A DNA stretch of 64,000 nt from REEB76 sp049698775. GTDB lineage: Bacteria; Pseudomonadota; Gammaproteobacteria; Natronospirales; REEB76. Below are positions 49,541 through 58,501 of the stretch, piece after piece. Location: NCBI GenBank assembly GCA_049698775.1, contig JBAVYM010000016.1, positions 54,468-118,467 of the forward strand, in the 5' to 3' direction. Under the pieces are notes generated by a model. That model was not told where the DNA came from and searched no databases. It saw only the letters and a program-made list of their open reading frames with translations. Within the stretch, counting starts at the first letter, position 1. Each line of letters begins with the position of its first letter. A program made the position numbers and the translations under genes.

Positions 49541-50872
49541 CTATATCCAGCTAAACGGCCGCTCGCGGAACCACAAGGTCACCAGCCACTTTTCCCCGCG
49601 CGCAACCGGCATCCCCGCATGCAGGGTATCGGGATTGGGTTTGCCGGAGGCATCACAATTGAGGAAAACCACTGCCTTGCCCTTGCCGGGCAGCACCCTT
49701 GTCGCCAGCCGCGGAAAATCAGTTTCGCCGCCGGCTTCCACGTCATTCAGATACGTAAACACCGTGACAATGCGCTGTCCATTCGCATCCCGCACCCTGG
49801 GTGCGCCATGTTCGTCAACGGCGAAATGATCGTAGTGGGGTCTATATTCCTCGCCCGGCAGATAACGCAGTACCGATATAGGTTCCGCGTGCGTCACATC
49901 GGCTCCGGCCAGTGCAGCCAGTCGGCGACAGACAACGCCTACCACCATGTCGTACATGGATAATTGAAAGTTCATGGAACTGCTGGTCCGCAGGACGGTT
50001 TTCAGTGGCTTGCCGGTGGCCGGATCCACCACGCCGGAGGGCAACAAGCGGGACGCGGCGAGATTGACGAGATAATCACAAAGCCCATCTTCAAGGGCGC
50101 CGGAGTATTCGGAAACTGTTCCGGCGTCGTGACTTGGTGGTGAGTCCGTCTTCAGCTTCATACTTGGCGCGCGCAATTCCAACTTAACTGTGCCGATATG
50201 CTTTGCCTCCGGCACATGCTGCCGTATGATTTCTTGCAATCGCGGCTCGCCCATTTTCTTCATCAACAATTTGAGATGCTGACCCGCGCAATACAATTGC
50301 TTGTTGGCCGCGCTGCTAAGCCAGTAAGCGCCTTCATCGAGGTTTATAGCCCTACCCGCGCCGCTCAAGCAACGCATGCCCAGCATATATTCGGAATGGA
50401 TGTCCCCCCGCAATGCCGCTTGCGCGAAACATCGCGTCGCCAACTGCTGAGAATCTGCATCGTCGGTGATGCTGTACAGGTAGCCCAGTACCCGCAGTGC
50501 GGGGCGATGACCAAGTTTGGCGGCGCGCAGCAAGTGATCGATTGCCACGGCATCATTGCGTTGAACGACAACACCGCTGAAAAGCAGACCAGACAGATTG
50601 AAATGGGCCTCCTTGAGATCGCGTTCCGCCGCGGCGCCGAACAGTTCTTTGGCCTTTCGTGGGTCGCAAGGTGTGCCGATCCCGTTCAAGTGGATGACAC
50701 CCAGCAGATTCTGGGCATCCGGAACATGCTTGTCAGCCGCCTGCCCCAGCCAATCGAGGGCCTGAGTGATCTCGCCCCTGGAAAAATACATGGCACCCAG
50801 GCGATACTGTGCCTCCGGTTGTCCAACCCGGGCGGCCTCTGACCAAGCATTAGCATCCGTTGCATCGTTCAT
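49541..50872 (-). CDS. Sel1-repeat / prolyl 4-hydroxylase-type 2OG-Fe(II) oxygenase fusion
   Basis: The 443-residue protein has Sel1-like TPRs (AQYRLGAMYFSRGEITQALD, AQNLLGVIHLNGIGTPCDPR, SEYMLGMRCLSGAGRAINLD) in its N-terminal half and a P4H-type double-stranded beta-helix domain in its C-terminal half: metal ligands in RPHYDHFAVDEH, then RIVTVFTYLNDVEAGGETDF, distal His in LHAGMPVARGEKW. It should hydroxylate a protein or peptide recognised by the repeats. The substrate is unknown. Confidence 0.88.
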   Translation of the reverse strand: MNDATDANAWSEAARVGQPEAQYRLGAMYFSRGEITQALDWLGQAADKHVPDAQNLLGVIHLNGIGTPCDPRKAKELFGAAAERDLKEAHFNLSGLLFSGVVVQRNDAVAIDHLLRAAKLGHRPALRVLGYLYSITDDADSQQLATRCFAQAALRGDIHSEYMLGMRCLSGAGRAINLDEGAYWLSSAANKQLYCAGQHLKLLMKKMGEPRLQEIIRQHVPEAKHIGTVKLELRAPSMKLKTDSPPSHDAGTVSEYSGALEDGLCDYLVNLAASRLLPSGVVDPATGKPLKTVLRTSSSMNFQLSMYDMVVGVVCRRLAALAGADVTHAEPISVLRYLPGEEYRPHYDHFAVDEHGAPRVRDANGQRIVTVFTYLNDVEAGGETDFPRLATRVLPGKGKAVVFLNCDASGKPNPDTLHAGMPVARGEKWLVTLWFRERPFSWI

Positions 50873-51035
50873 AACCCGTTTATCCTCTCACGGGATCCCG
50901 TCCGATGCCAGAAAACACATTCGCAAGCCACGGACAAGCTGACCGGCAAGCGGGAAATCGCCATATTGGCAAGACATGCCGGAGAAACGGCGATATATAC
51001 TCTTGACAGCACGGTTTAAAATTCCACGCTAAAGT

Positions 51036-51752
51036 ATGCTAAACCTAAACTTGAACATCTCCAGTCTGGCGGCGGAATTTCGGACAAAACGCCGCATCCA
51101 GATTCATAATGTATTGCTCCCTGAAGTGGCTGAAAGGCTGTATCAATGCCTTGAGCACGAAGTTCCCTGGGGGGTTGCCTACATAGACGGGGAACAATCC
51201 ACACTCCTCGAGGCCCGCAAAACCGAGGCATTCACTCAGGCAGATTGGATGAACCTGAACACCAAGGTGCAAACGCGGGCGGCGGATAAATTCCAGTTCA
51301 TCTACAACAGCTATATGATGATAACGGCTTATAAGGAAAAGCGTGATCCGGGACTGGCGCTGCACCAAATGGTGGAATTTATCAACGCACCACCATTTCT
51401 GGAATTGATGCGAAGTGTCACGGGGCTACCCGGCATTATGAAGGCCGATGCCCAGGCAACCCGTTATATTTGTGGTCATTTTCTCAAAAAACACAACGAT
51501 GTTGTAGATAAGCAGTATCGCGAAGTCGCCTATGTCCTGAACCTGACCAAAGAATGGCAGGCTGATTGGGGTGGTTTACTGCAGTTCATGGACGATGACG
51601 GCAGAGTAACCGAAACATTCATGCCGACCTTCAACTCGTTGACCTTGTTCCAGGTGCCCATGTGGCACCACGTCAGCTATGTTTCATCGTTTGCGGCGCA
51701 TGGCCGCTACGCCATCACAGGTTGGGGAATGCGCCGGCCGCCCGTGGTCTGA
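51036..51752 (+). CDS. 2OG-Fe(II) oxygenase (Tpa1/prolyl-hydroxylase-like)
   Basis: The 238-residue oxygenase has the first ligand pair in FLKKHNDVVDKQYREVAYVL (H-x-D), the core YVLNLTKEWQADWGGLLQFM and the distal His and 2OG-binding Arg in MWHHVSYVSSFAAHGRYAIT. The arrangement AYVLNL-KEW-WGG-L is typical of the Tpa1/Ofd1-like subgroup of prolyl hydroxylases. It is transcribed divergently from the Sel1-P4H gene. Confidence 0.88.
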   Translation: MLNLNLNISSLAAEFRTKRRIQIHNVLLPEVAERLYQCLEHEVPWGVAYIDGEQSTLLEARKTEAFTQADWMNLNTKVQTRAADKFQFIYNSYMMITAYKEKRDPGLALHQMVEFINAPPFLELMRSVTGLPGIMKADAQATRYICGHFLKKHNDVVDKQYREVAYVLNLTKEWQADWGGLLQFMDDDGRVTETFMPTFNSLTLFQVPMWHHVSYVSSFAAHGRYAITGWGMRRPPVV

Positions 51753-51760
51753 TGCCCGTC

Positions 51761-52810
51761 TCACAATGCCCGCGGTAACGGCAATTGTACCGGCCCTTCA
51801 GGCCGGATGTGGTCACTCCATGCCAAAATGCCATTTAGGGTTTCTCGGTGTTCCCGTGATACTTGGAGGTACTCGGCTTTCCGTACCGCGGAATCATAGT
51901 CCTGGATATCATTCTTGGAATATTTACTGAAGATAGGCCCGGCGATGATTCCTTGCAATACCGCTGTTTCCACTCGCATACCGAACAGATCACACAGCTT
52001 TACCAAAATCCCAACAGGATCCGTGAGAAATACATCGCAATCCAGTGTCCTGATACGGCCACCCGGAAAACTGGCGAGTAATTTCAGATACGTGTCCATC
52101 TGCGAATACCAGACGAAGGCAGCTATCTGCAAGTCCGTAAGTTGCGACAGGGATTGCAGCGGCAGCGCGCGGGTGCGCTCCGAGTCGGTCCGTATGACGT
52201 TGAAAAGCTTGCGTACAAAGCCGCGGCCTTCCTCGCCTTTCTTGATAATGGAGACCAGGAATTGCTCCAGGTTCGAATAAAGCAGTAGTACACCGCCGAC
52301 CTGCGAATGCACAAACAGTTCTTCGGCCAGGTTATTCGCTGCATTGGTCGGTTTGATGAGCACTGCTTCACCCGGACTACGGGATTTTGCCAATAGAAAC
52401 AATACGGTATTCAACAGACCCCGCCAGCGGGCGCGATCAGAATAATGCGGATTACCAGCGCGCTTGTAATTGGCCATCTGCATCAGCACCGAAGGCTCGC
52501 GCAGCGCATGGCTCGCATCTTCGATATCCAGGCACCTAGCGATAAGCGTGGAGCAGCAGAATGCCGTGTGGAAAATATAATTGACCGGTTCCGGTTGAAC
52601 CGCAGACTGCAACTCGCGCACCATCTGCTCCATTTCACCCAGAGGCACGCGTACCAGTTCCTGCGTTCCTGACCGGATGCGATGATCCATAAAAGCCGAA
52701 CGCCGGTATGCCTCTTTATCGAGTTTTAGAAACCCGCACTCGCCGGTGTCCAAGTCCAACTCGTTCAGGTAATACTCGGGGCGGCTTACCAATTCTTCCA
52801 GACTTGGCAT
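51761..52810 (-). CDS. sulfotransferase-like P-loop protein
   Basis: The 349-residue protein contains a PAPS-binding-like loop, YIFHTAFCCSTLIARCLDI near residues 79-97, then VLIKPTNAANNLAEELF and a stretch GGVLLLYSNLEQFLVSIIKK in the place of the 3'-phosphate-binding region. The C-terminal YDSAVRKAEYLQVSREHRET is like the C-terminal helix of sulfotransferases. It is probably a divergent sulfotransferase fold, but the key Lys of the loop is not clear (AFCCST in place of PKSGTT), so activity is uncertain. It is convergent with the Tpa1-like oxygenase gene at 51036-51752. Confidence 0.65.
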   Translation of the reverse strand: MPSLEELVSRPEYYLNELDLDTGECGFLKLDKEAYRRSAFMDHRIRSGTQELVRVPLGEMEQMVRELQSAVQPEPVNYIFHTAFCCSTLIARCLDIEDASHALREPSVLMQMANYKRAGNPHYSDRARWRGLLNTVLFLLAKSRSPGEAVLIKPTNAANNLAEELFVHSQVGGVLLLYSNLEQFLVSIIKKGEEGRGFVRKLFNVIRTDSERTRALPLQSLSQLTDLQIAAFVWYSQMDTYLKLLASFPGGRIRTLDCDVFLTDPVGILVKLCDLFGMRVETAVLQGIIAGPIFSKYSKNDIQDYDSAVRKAEYLQVSREHRETLNGILAWSDHIRPEGPVQLPLPRAL

Positions 52811-52921
52811 ATTGAACCTGTGGCCTTTCAGAGTGCTTTTACCCTACGGGAAAAGGTAGCATAGCGGTTTTCGTGGCTGTAAGATAAACCGCTCCTAAAA
52901 ATTGCCGGATACACAATCAAC

Positions 52922-54262
52922 GTGTCCACACCAAAACCGAACGGTCAGAAAGACCCTGCATGGCAAGTTAAGGCGTTAAATGCCAGCGCCGCCGAACTCG
53001 TGCGCCGTGGCCAGCTTGAGGACGCCGCGCAGGTCTATGAGCAAATCCTGAAAACCGCTCCTTACCACGTACAGGCCCTGGATTTCCTCGCCACGCGTGC
53101 TTATGAACGTGGAGACACCGGACTCAGTCTGGAGTTGCTGGGACGCTCCTTTCGCGCCAACCCCGACCGAGCCATCACTTTTCAGAACATCGGTATCGTG
53201 CACAAGGCGCGCAGAGAATATGACTTGGCACTGGAAGCCCTGGATCGTGCTCTTGCATTGCAGCCCGCTTACCCCATGGCCCAGCTGCACAAGGGGTCAA
53301 TTCTTGAACTGCTCGGCCGCGGCCAGGAAGCAGTCCGCGCTTATCTGCAGGGCTGGCGACAGGCTCCCGAGTTTCAACAATCGCGGTATTCGAAACGGGT
53401 GCCTGCGCACGTCCGTGAACTCCTCTCGCACTCGGCCGATGCCATCAGCCAAGCCAGGACAGACCTGCTGGATAAGGCACTCGCTCCTTTGCGTGCCCAG
53501 CATGATACCGCCGCATTGCGGCGTGCCGAAGAGTTTGCCGATACCTATCTCGGTAAATCCGCGCCCAAATATACACATGCCATGCAACGCCCGGCCTTTC
53601 TCTATTTCCCTGGATTGCAGCCGCAGGCATTCTTTGATCGCCAAGATTTTAACTGGAACACGGAACTGGAAGCCGCCACTCCTGACATCCGAGCGGAACT
53701 GCGCACAGTGCTGCAAAATCCTGACGAACTGCAGCCCTATGTGCAGGTGACGGCCCCGGATCCGGCCCAGTGGAAGGAATTGAACCACTCCCCCAAATGG
53801 AGTTCCTTTCACCTGTACAAGGGCGGTGAGCGCAATGACCCGCACTGCACGCAATGCCCAGTCACCACGACAGCTATAGAAAAACTTCCGCTGGTGCACA
53901 CGCCGGGCCATTCACCAGAAGTTTTCTTCTCCGTCCTGAAACCCGGAACCCATATCCCGCCCCATTACGGCTTGGCAAATTACAAAATCGCCATGCATCT
54001 ACCGCTGATCATTCCGGCAGATTGCGCCATCCGTGTCGGTAATGAAACGCGCACCTGGACCGAAGGTCAGTGCCTGATCTTCGACGACAGTTTTCAGCAC
54101 GAGGCCTGGAACAACAGCAGCGAGCTGCGGGCAGTCCTTATTCTGGAAGTCTGGAACCCGCAGCTCTCCGATGCAGAGCGGCAAGCGGTGACGGCCGTAC
54201 TAGATGTAATCGGGAATTTTGAATGCGAATATGGAACCACATCAGTGTTGACCACAGCCTGA
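52922..54262 (+). CDS. TPR / aspartyl-asparaginyl beta-hydroxylase (AspH) fusion
   Basis: The 446-residue protein starts at a GTG. The N-terminal ~170 residues are TPRs (ITFQNIGIVHKARREYDLAL, MAQLHKGSILELLGRGQEAV). The C-terminal half is an AspH domain: PGTHIPPHYGLANYKIAMHL, CLIFDDSFQHEAWNNSSELR and AVLILEVWNPQLSDAERQAV. The His of PPHYG and the His in SFQHEAWN fit the AspH metal ligands. It is expected to hydroxylate Asp/Asn in a protein chosen by the TPRs. Confidence 0.92.
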   Translation: MSTPKPNGQKDPAWQVKALNASAAELVRRGQLEDAAQVYEQILKTAPYHVQALDFLATRAYERGDTGLSLELLGRSFRANPDRAITFQNIGIVHKARREYDLALEALDRALALQPAYPMAQLHKGSILELLGRGQEAVRAYLQGWRQAPEFQQSRYSKRVPAHVRELLSHSADAISQARTDLLDKALAPLRAQHDTAALRRAEEFADTYLGKSAPKYTHAMQRPAFLYFPGLQPQAFFDRQDFNWNTELEAATPDIRAELRTVLQNPDELQPYVQVTAPDPAQWKELNHSPKWSSFHLYKGGERNDPHCTQCPVTTTAIEKLPLVHTPGHSPEVFFSVLKPGTHIPPHYGLANYKIAMHLPLIIPADCAIRVGNETRTWTEGQCLIFDDSFQHEAWNNSSELRAVLILEVWNPQLSDAERQAVTAVLDVIGNFECEYGTTSVLTTA

Positions 54263-54275
54263 TTGGATCGCGGAT

Positions 54276-54896
54276 TTATATCTGCAACTCCAGCTTGAAC
54301 GCCAGGGTATAACGGGGCGCGTAGCAGATGCGGTTGGGTGGTCGCCCCGCATGTGTCAAACTGCCGTCAAACAGCACGAGCCGTCCGGGACGTGGACTCA
54401 CAGCCACTTGCGCATCCATATTCGAGTCGAAGAATAGCGTCTCGCCACCCCACTCCACATTCCATTCTGGAGCAATAAACCACAAGGCGGTCAATCCTCG
54501 AGTACCCGGTTCGGTATCTGTGTGAGTGAACAGCATGTCGCCATAGGCGGCATGATTGCAGTAACAACGGTAAATCCTGTAGCCGACTTGGCCGCAGAAT
54601 TCCTCGGCCGCCGCCAGCGTCGGCTGGTAAACAGGTAGGCGGTTGGCGGTTTCCAATGGGATATTCAACACCCAATGCCGGAAGCTGGCGGTCTCGGGAC
54701 GAGCAAATTCATTGCGAGTGAAGGCGCCGCCCTCAAAGGCTGCGGTTAAGCCGCGTATATCATTGGCCGCCAACAGGTCGTCATAGACCCGCACTTCCCG
54801 CTCCTCGATGGAATGCCGTCGTGTAGCCTGCATACTCAATCTCCCGGATAGTGGTGGCCAGTTTTTAATCAAGTCAATTGTAAGTGGCTCGGCCAC
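54276..54896 (-). CDS. P4H-type 2OG-Fe(II) oxygenase (compact)
   Basis: The 206-residue oxygenase has ligands in MLFTHTDTEPGTRGLTALWF (H-x-D), the core EWNVEWGGETLFFDSN and LVLFDGSLTHAGRPP with the distal His, then PRYTLAFKLEL with the 2OG Arg. The start GTG at 54896 is backed by a degenerate homologue at 56814-57040 whose first residues (PLTI) align. It is divergent from a remnant at 54937. The intact gene is one half of a duplicated divergent pair. Confidence 0.88.
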   Translation of the reverse strand: MAEPLTIDLIKNWPPLSGRLSMQATRRHSIEEREVRVYDDLLAANDIRGLTAAFEGGAFTRNEFARPETASFRHWVLNIPLETANRLPVYQPTLAAAEEFCGQVGYRIYRCYCNHAAYGDMLFTHTDTEPGTRGLTALWFIAPEWNVEWGGETLFFDSNMDAQVAVSPRPGRLVLFDGSLTHAGRPPNRICYAPRYTLAFKLELQI

Positions 54897-54936
54897 CTTT
54901 TAATATGGTCCCAACCCACCAGCCTGGCAAGCAGTC

Positions 54937-55061
54937 ATGCCGCCCATGCACTTTCGGGATATCGCCATCACCCAGGCCTTTATTTAAACCATCATCCAGG
55001 CAGCTATGCCGAACTGCCAAGATCCAAATAAAATTCTACAACGTCTGGATAACATCCCGTG
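54937..55061 (+). pseudogene. remnant of a TIGR02466-type oxygenase gene (5' end only)
   Basis: From the ATG at 54937 the frame reads MPPMHFRDIAITQAFI, a TAA, then TIIQAAMPNCQDPNKILQ, in one frame. This aligns without gaps to the start of the gene at 57082 (MPSLKSPGIAITPAFASP, then IIQATMPGCEDLNRRL). After about 41 codons the TPR-sulfotransferase begins. The rest of the gene is lost. Position and orientation relative to 54896 are the same as between the remnant at 57040 and the intact gene at 57082. Confidence 0.85.
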
Positions 55062-56795
55062 ACCATACCGCCCGTCCCACAAGCGCAAAACAATATGTTT
55101 GAACAGGCCGTGCAAGCCTATAAACATGGAGATCGGTCGCAGTCTGCGATGTTTGCCAGACGGGTGCTACATCAGCAACCACGGCATGTGGGTGCAATGT
55201 TCCTGCTTGGCAGCATGGCGCTCGACAACGGCGACGCTCCCGCAGCACTGGAATTGCTGCAAGCCGCCTGTGATCTCGAATCCAGGCATGCGGGCATCTG
55301 GCGTGCATTGGGCATGGCGCATTTCGCCTTACACCATTGGCAGTTAGCCCAGCAAGCCTTCCGGCACGCTCTGAACCTCGGACTGCGCGATGCGGGCCTG
55401 CTGAACAACCTGGGGCTAACGCTAAAGGAACTGGGCGAGGAGGAAACAGCCATCCAGGCTTTTCAAGAAGCTCTGCAGCTCGACCCGGACGATGCCGGTA
55501 TCCACAACAACCTTGCCATGGCCTTGAACAGGAAGCACGACTATGAGGCAGCCATTAAGGCCTATCGGCGTTCTACTCAAATCCATGCCGATGACCCCGA
55601 TGTATGGTCCAACTTGGCCTTGCTGCTAGAGCAAACCAACCTACTGGATGAAGCCGAGAATGCCTTGTCGCGTGGTTTGAAACTAAACCCCCAGCATGGA
55701 AACCTGCTTGTGATTGCCGCCAAGTGCGCACGCCGGCGCGGCACTCCGGACATAGCCATAGCGCGACTGACAGAAGCCATAGCTAGAATTCCGCTAAATC
55801 CGGGTGTACGCCGTTCCATGGAGTATGAACTGGGTCGAAATTACGACCGCATAGGTGATACTGACAGTGCTTTTGTCCATCTAAGCCGTGGCAACCGCCT
55901 GACACTGGAAATCTGGCCAAACCTGGCGGCCGGTGCGCACAACTACCTTGCAGAACTGGATGAGCTCCTAGCTTGCTTTACACCAGAATGGGTAAGCACC
56001 TGGCCCGACACCACCCTGCCCGTAGACGCGCGACGCGCCGCGTTCCTGGTAAGTTTTCCCCGTTCCGGGACTACCTTGATGGACACAATACTGGGCGCCC
56101 ATCCGCAAATTTCCATATTGGAAGAGGAGCCCTGCATTGATGAAGTAGTGCGCGTTCTCCACCAAATGCCCGGTGGTTATCCGCGAGCCCTACCCACTCT
56201 CAATGCCTCCTACCTTGCCGGGCTGCGTGACAACTACTGGAGGTCCGTCATGACCCGCCTGGGCACTTCGGCTACCGGCAGGTTGGTAGTGGACAAGAAC
56301 CCGTTCATGTCCATACATGCCGCTTTCATTCAGCGTCTGTTGCCCGGCACGCCTTTCATATTTGCTTTACGACATCCCTGCGACGTTGTTTTATCTTGTT
56401 TCATGCAGGAATTTGGCCCCAATCCAGTGATGGCAAACTTTATTGATCTCGAGACCACCGCGCAAACCTACAGACGCGTCATGCGATTATGGCTGCGCTA
56501 CCGGGAACTGTTTCCACTGCAGGTATATGAGTTGCACTATGAAAAACTGATCGAAGACAAGGAAGGCGAGATGCGGAAGCTGCTGGATTTTTTTAAGTTG
56601 CCCTGGTCGGATAACCTGGCTGACCACACGCTACACGCGCACCAGCGCGGCCGCATCTACACACCGAGCTATCATCAGGTCATCCAACCTATCTATGGTG
56701 ATGCCGTGAACCGCTGGCGTCGCTACGAGAGATATTTCGGCACCACGCTTGAGATCCTGCGCCCTTACGCAGAGCACTTCGGCTATGCGATCTAG
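55059..56795 (+). CDS. TPR-containing sulfotransferase
   Basis: The 578-residue protein has about 7 TPRs in residues ~10-270 (GLLNNLGLTLKELGEEETAI, GIHNNLAMALNRKHDYEAAI) and a sulfotransferase domain with the 5'-phosphosulfate loop FLVSFPRSGTTLMDTILGAH near residues 329-348. A later FIFALRHPCDVVLSCF is the 3'-phosphate-binding region. The GTG at 55059 or the ATG at 55095 may start it. It uses PAPS, likely on a protein or peptide. It lies between the two copies of the duplicated oxygenase locus. Confidence 0.9.
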   Translation: MTIPPVPQAQNNMFEQAVQAYKHGDRSQSAMFARRVLHQQPRHVGAMFLLGSMALDNGDAPAALELLQAACDLESRHAGIWRALGMAHFALHHWQLAQQAFRHALNLGLRDAGLLNNLGLTLKELGEEETAIQAFQEALQLDPDDAGIHNNLAMALNRKHDYEAAIKAYRRSTQIHADDPDVWSNLALLLEQTNLLDEAENALSRGLKLNPQHGNLLVIAAKCARRRGTPDIAIARLTEAIARIPLNPGVRRSMEYELGRNYDRIGDTDSAFVHLSRGNRLTLEIWPNLAAGAHNYLAELDELLACFTPEWVSTWPDTTLPVDARRAAFLVSFPRSGTTLMDTILGAHPQISILEEEPCIDEVVRVLHQMPGGYPRALPTLNASYLAGLRDNYWRSVMTRLGTSATGRLVVDKNPFMSIHAAFIQRLLPGTPFIFALRHPCDVVLSCFMQEFGPNPVMANFIDLETTAQTYRRVMRLWLRYRELFPLQVYELHYEKLIEDKEGEMRKLLDFFKLPWSDNLADHTLHAHQRGRIYTPSYHQVIQPIYGDAVNRWRRYERYFGTTLEILRPYAEHFGYAI

Positions 56796-56813
56796 CGGGA
56801 ACAATAGAAGTAT

Positions 56814-57040
56814 TCATATCCCAATGGCGGAAGTAGCGGTTTCTCGCCAGACGATCTTGCTGCTGGCGAATGCGCAGCCTTCCGAGGCTGCGGCTAATCT
56901 GTTGATATCATTCGCCACTGACGGGTCGCCATAGAGCCGGATTGCCCCCTTCGGCGGCAGGCTGCCAGGTAGCCCGCATAGTCACCTTGCCCGCTCCAGC
57001 TCGTGATTTTGACCGGGTTAATTGTAAGTGGTTGCGGCAA
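56814..57040 (-). pseudogene. remnant of the compact P4H-type oxygenase gene (5' end, frameshifted)
   Basis: Read on the minus strand from the TTG at 57040, one frame gives LPQPLTINPVKITSWSGQ. After a single frameshift near a GGGGG run another frame gives IRLYGDPSVANDINRLAAAS, then EGCAFASSKIVWRETAT and a stop. These align with the intact gene at 54896: EPLTIDLIKNWPPLSG, VRVYDDLLAANDIRGLTAAF, EGGAFTRNEFARPETAS. Only ~70 codons remain. It is divergent from the intact gene at 57082, 41 bp away. Confidence 0.85.
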
Positions 57041-57081
57041 CTTCTACTATGGCTCCGAATATTTCATCCTAGCAGGCCAAT

Positions 57082-57789
57082 ATGCCCTCCCTGAAAAGCC
57101 CAGGTATTGCCATCACCCCGGCATTTGCCTCACCGATCATCCAGGCCACCATGCCGGGCTGCGAGGACTTGAACCGGCGCCTGCGTCAGTTGTTCCTTCA
57201 ATGGGAGCAAGACAAAACACGCAAACGCAGTTCCGCTCCGACTCCCGTCATCAAGGTGGCGGTGTACGAAAGCAGCTTTGATTTGTTTTTAAATCCCGAG
57301 CCCGAAATCCAAGCGCTCAGGCAATTCTGCCTGCAGACACTGGGTTATGTGATCGCACAGTTGAATAGCTACACCAGCGAAGAAATGGCAGGCTTGCGGA
57401 TTTATGAACATAGTTGGTACCACCTGACCCGGCATGCGGGTTATACCGCCCAGCACAACCATCCCATGGCTTCCTGGTCCGGCGTGTACTGCGTGGACCC
57501 GGGCGATACCGTCTCGGATCGCCCCAACAACGGCGCCTTGCGGTTCCTGGAGGCCCGTACCACCGCCAGCATGTATCTGGACCCGGGCAACGCCCATCTG
57601 CAAACCCCTTACATGTTTGGCGATATCGCCTACCAGATGGCGCCGGGCCAATTGCTGCTGTTCCCGTCCTATCTGCTGCACGAAGTGGCCCCCTACTACG
57701 GCCAGCGAGAGCGTATCACCGTGGCGTTCAATGCCTGGGTGCGGGAGGCCGGCGCCCCCAAGGACGAGCCGTCACTCAAGCTGCGGTGA
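57082..57789 (+). CDS. TIGR02466-like putative 2OG-Fe(II) oxygenase
   Basis: The 235-residue protein has SWYHLTRHAGYTAQHNHPMA with the metal-ligand His pair, SWSGVYCVDPGDTVSDRPNN, GALRFLEARTTASMYL and LLLFPSYLLHEVAPYYGQRE with the distal His, then RITVAFNAW with the 2OG Arg. This order of motifs is that of the TIGR02466 putative oxygenases often found near TonB-dependent receptors. Its divergent partner has decayed (56814-57040). The ~700 bp after it hold only repeats. Confidence 0.88.
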   Translation: MPSLKSPGIAITPAFASPIIQATMPGCEDLNRRLRQLFLQWEQDKTRKRSSAPTPVIKVAVYESSFDLFLNPEPEIQALRQFCLQTLGYVIAQLNSYTSEEMAGLRIYEHSWYHLTRHAGYTAQHNHPMASWSGVYCVDPGDTVSDRPNNGALRFLEARTTASMYLDPGNAHLQTPYMFGDIAYQMAPGQLLLFPSYLLHEVAPYYGQRERITVAFNAWVREAGAPKDEPSLKLR

Positions 57790-58440
57790 GATAGGGGCAT
57801 TCATGCATCTTTGAAGAATCGCGGTCGGGCGGTTTTCGGCATCCATGCCTTCCGCCGCACTTGTACATCCATGTACACCGGACGACCGCTCCCACGAGAG
57901 TCAGGCTTTGGGCTTTTGCGAGAGCGACAAGGCGGAAATGCAGTATGCAGGAGCAATCTTGCCTTCACCGCGATTCCGGGTTTTTGTGTCATTGCGAGGC
58001 CGGTTTCCCAGTCGAAGCAATCTCGCTGCGGGATTGCCCCCACAAATTCCTGGAGCTTCCACGAATATCAGCTGATTTTGTGGGAAGCGGCGATATTCGC
58101 CGCGATTCCAGGTTTTTGTGTCATTGCGAGGCTGGTTTCCGGCCGAAGCAATCTAGTTGCGGGATTGCTTCGCTGCGCTCGCAATGACCCTGAAAGAATG
58201 GTGTGCAAGCGCACCCTAGAGCAGGTTTGCAGGAGCGGTGACATTCACTGCATAGTGTGGAACGACGCCATGTGCTGCGACTATAAAGGCATTTCACGCT
58301 GTATGCGGCGTGTTGCCGATGAAGGGTATGGGGATTTTGTGTGGAATCTAGCGTGCATGCACGCGTAATTGCATGCTGGACTGCCGTCAAACCGGGCAGT
58401 AACCTCGGCATTCGGCAGCCAGCATCGGATTCCGAATACC
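57790..58440. repeat. repeat-bearing intergenic region with two copies of a palindromic element
   Basis: No coding frame is convincing here. Two direct copies of a ~70-bp unit (about 57968-58037 and 58099-58168) share CGCGATTCC, GGTTTTTGTGTCATTGCGAG and GAAGCAATCT. The second copy is a fuller palindrome: TCATTGCGAG (58121-58130) pairs with CTCGCAATGA (58178-58187) and CGAAGCAATC (58144-58153) with GATTGCTTCG (58163-58172). This is the widely dispersed 'TCATTGCGAG...GAAGCAATC' type of REP/MITE-like sequence. Confidence 0.7.
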
Positions 58441-58469
58441 AAAAAAAGCGGCCCCGTTTCCGGGGCCGC
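58439..58469 (-). terminator. intrinsic terminator of the TonB-dependent receptor gene
   Basis: On the minus strand, GCGGCCCCG/CGGGGCCGC (58448-58469, loop 4) is followed by a run of seven T. It lies ~30 bp past the receptor's stop codon. Confidence 0.92.
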
Positions 58470-58501
58470 CAATATCTTTTTGTTGTTGTTAAACCTGTTG
58501 C

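Noticed and set aside
57790..58440. CRISPR array
   Set aside because: There are only two related units of ~70 bp with internal palindromes and no regular spacers, so this is a REP/MITE-like element.
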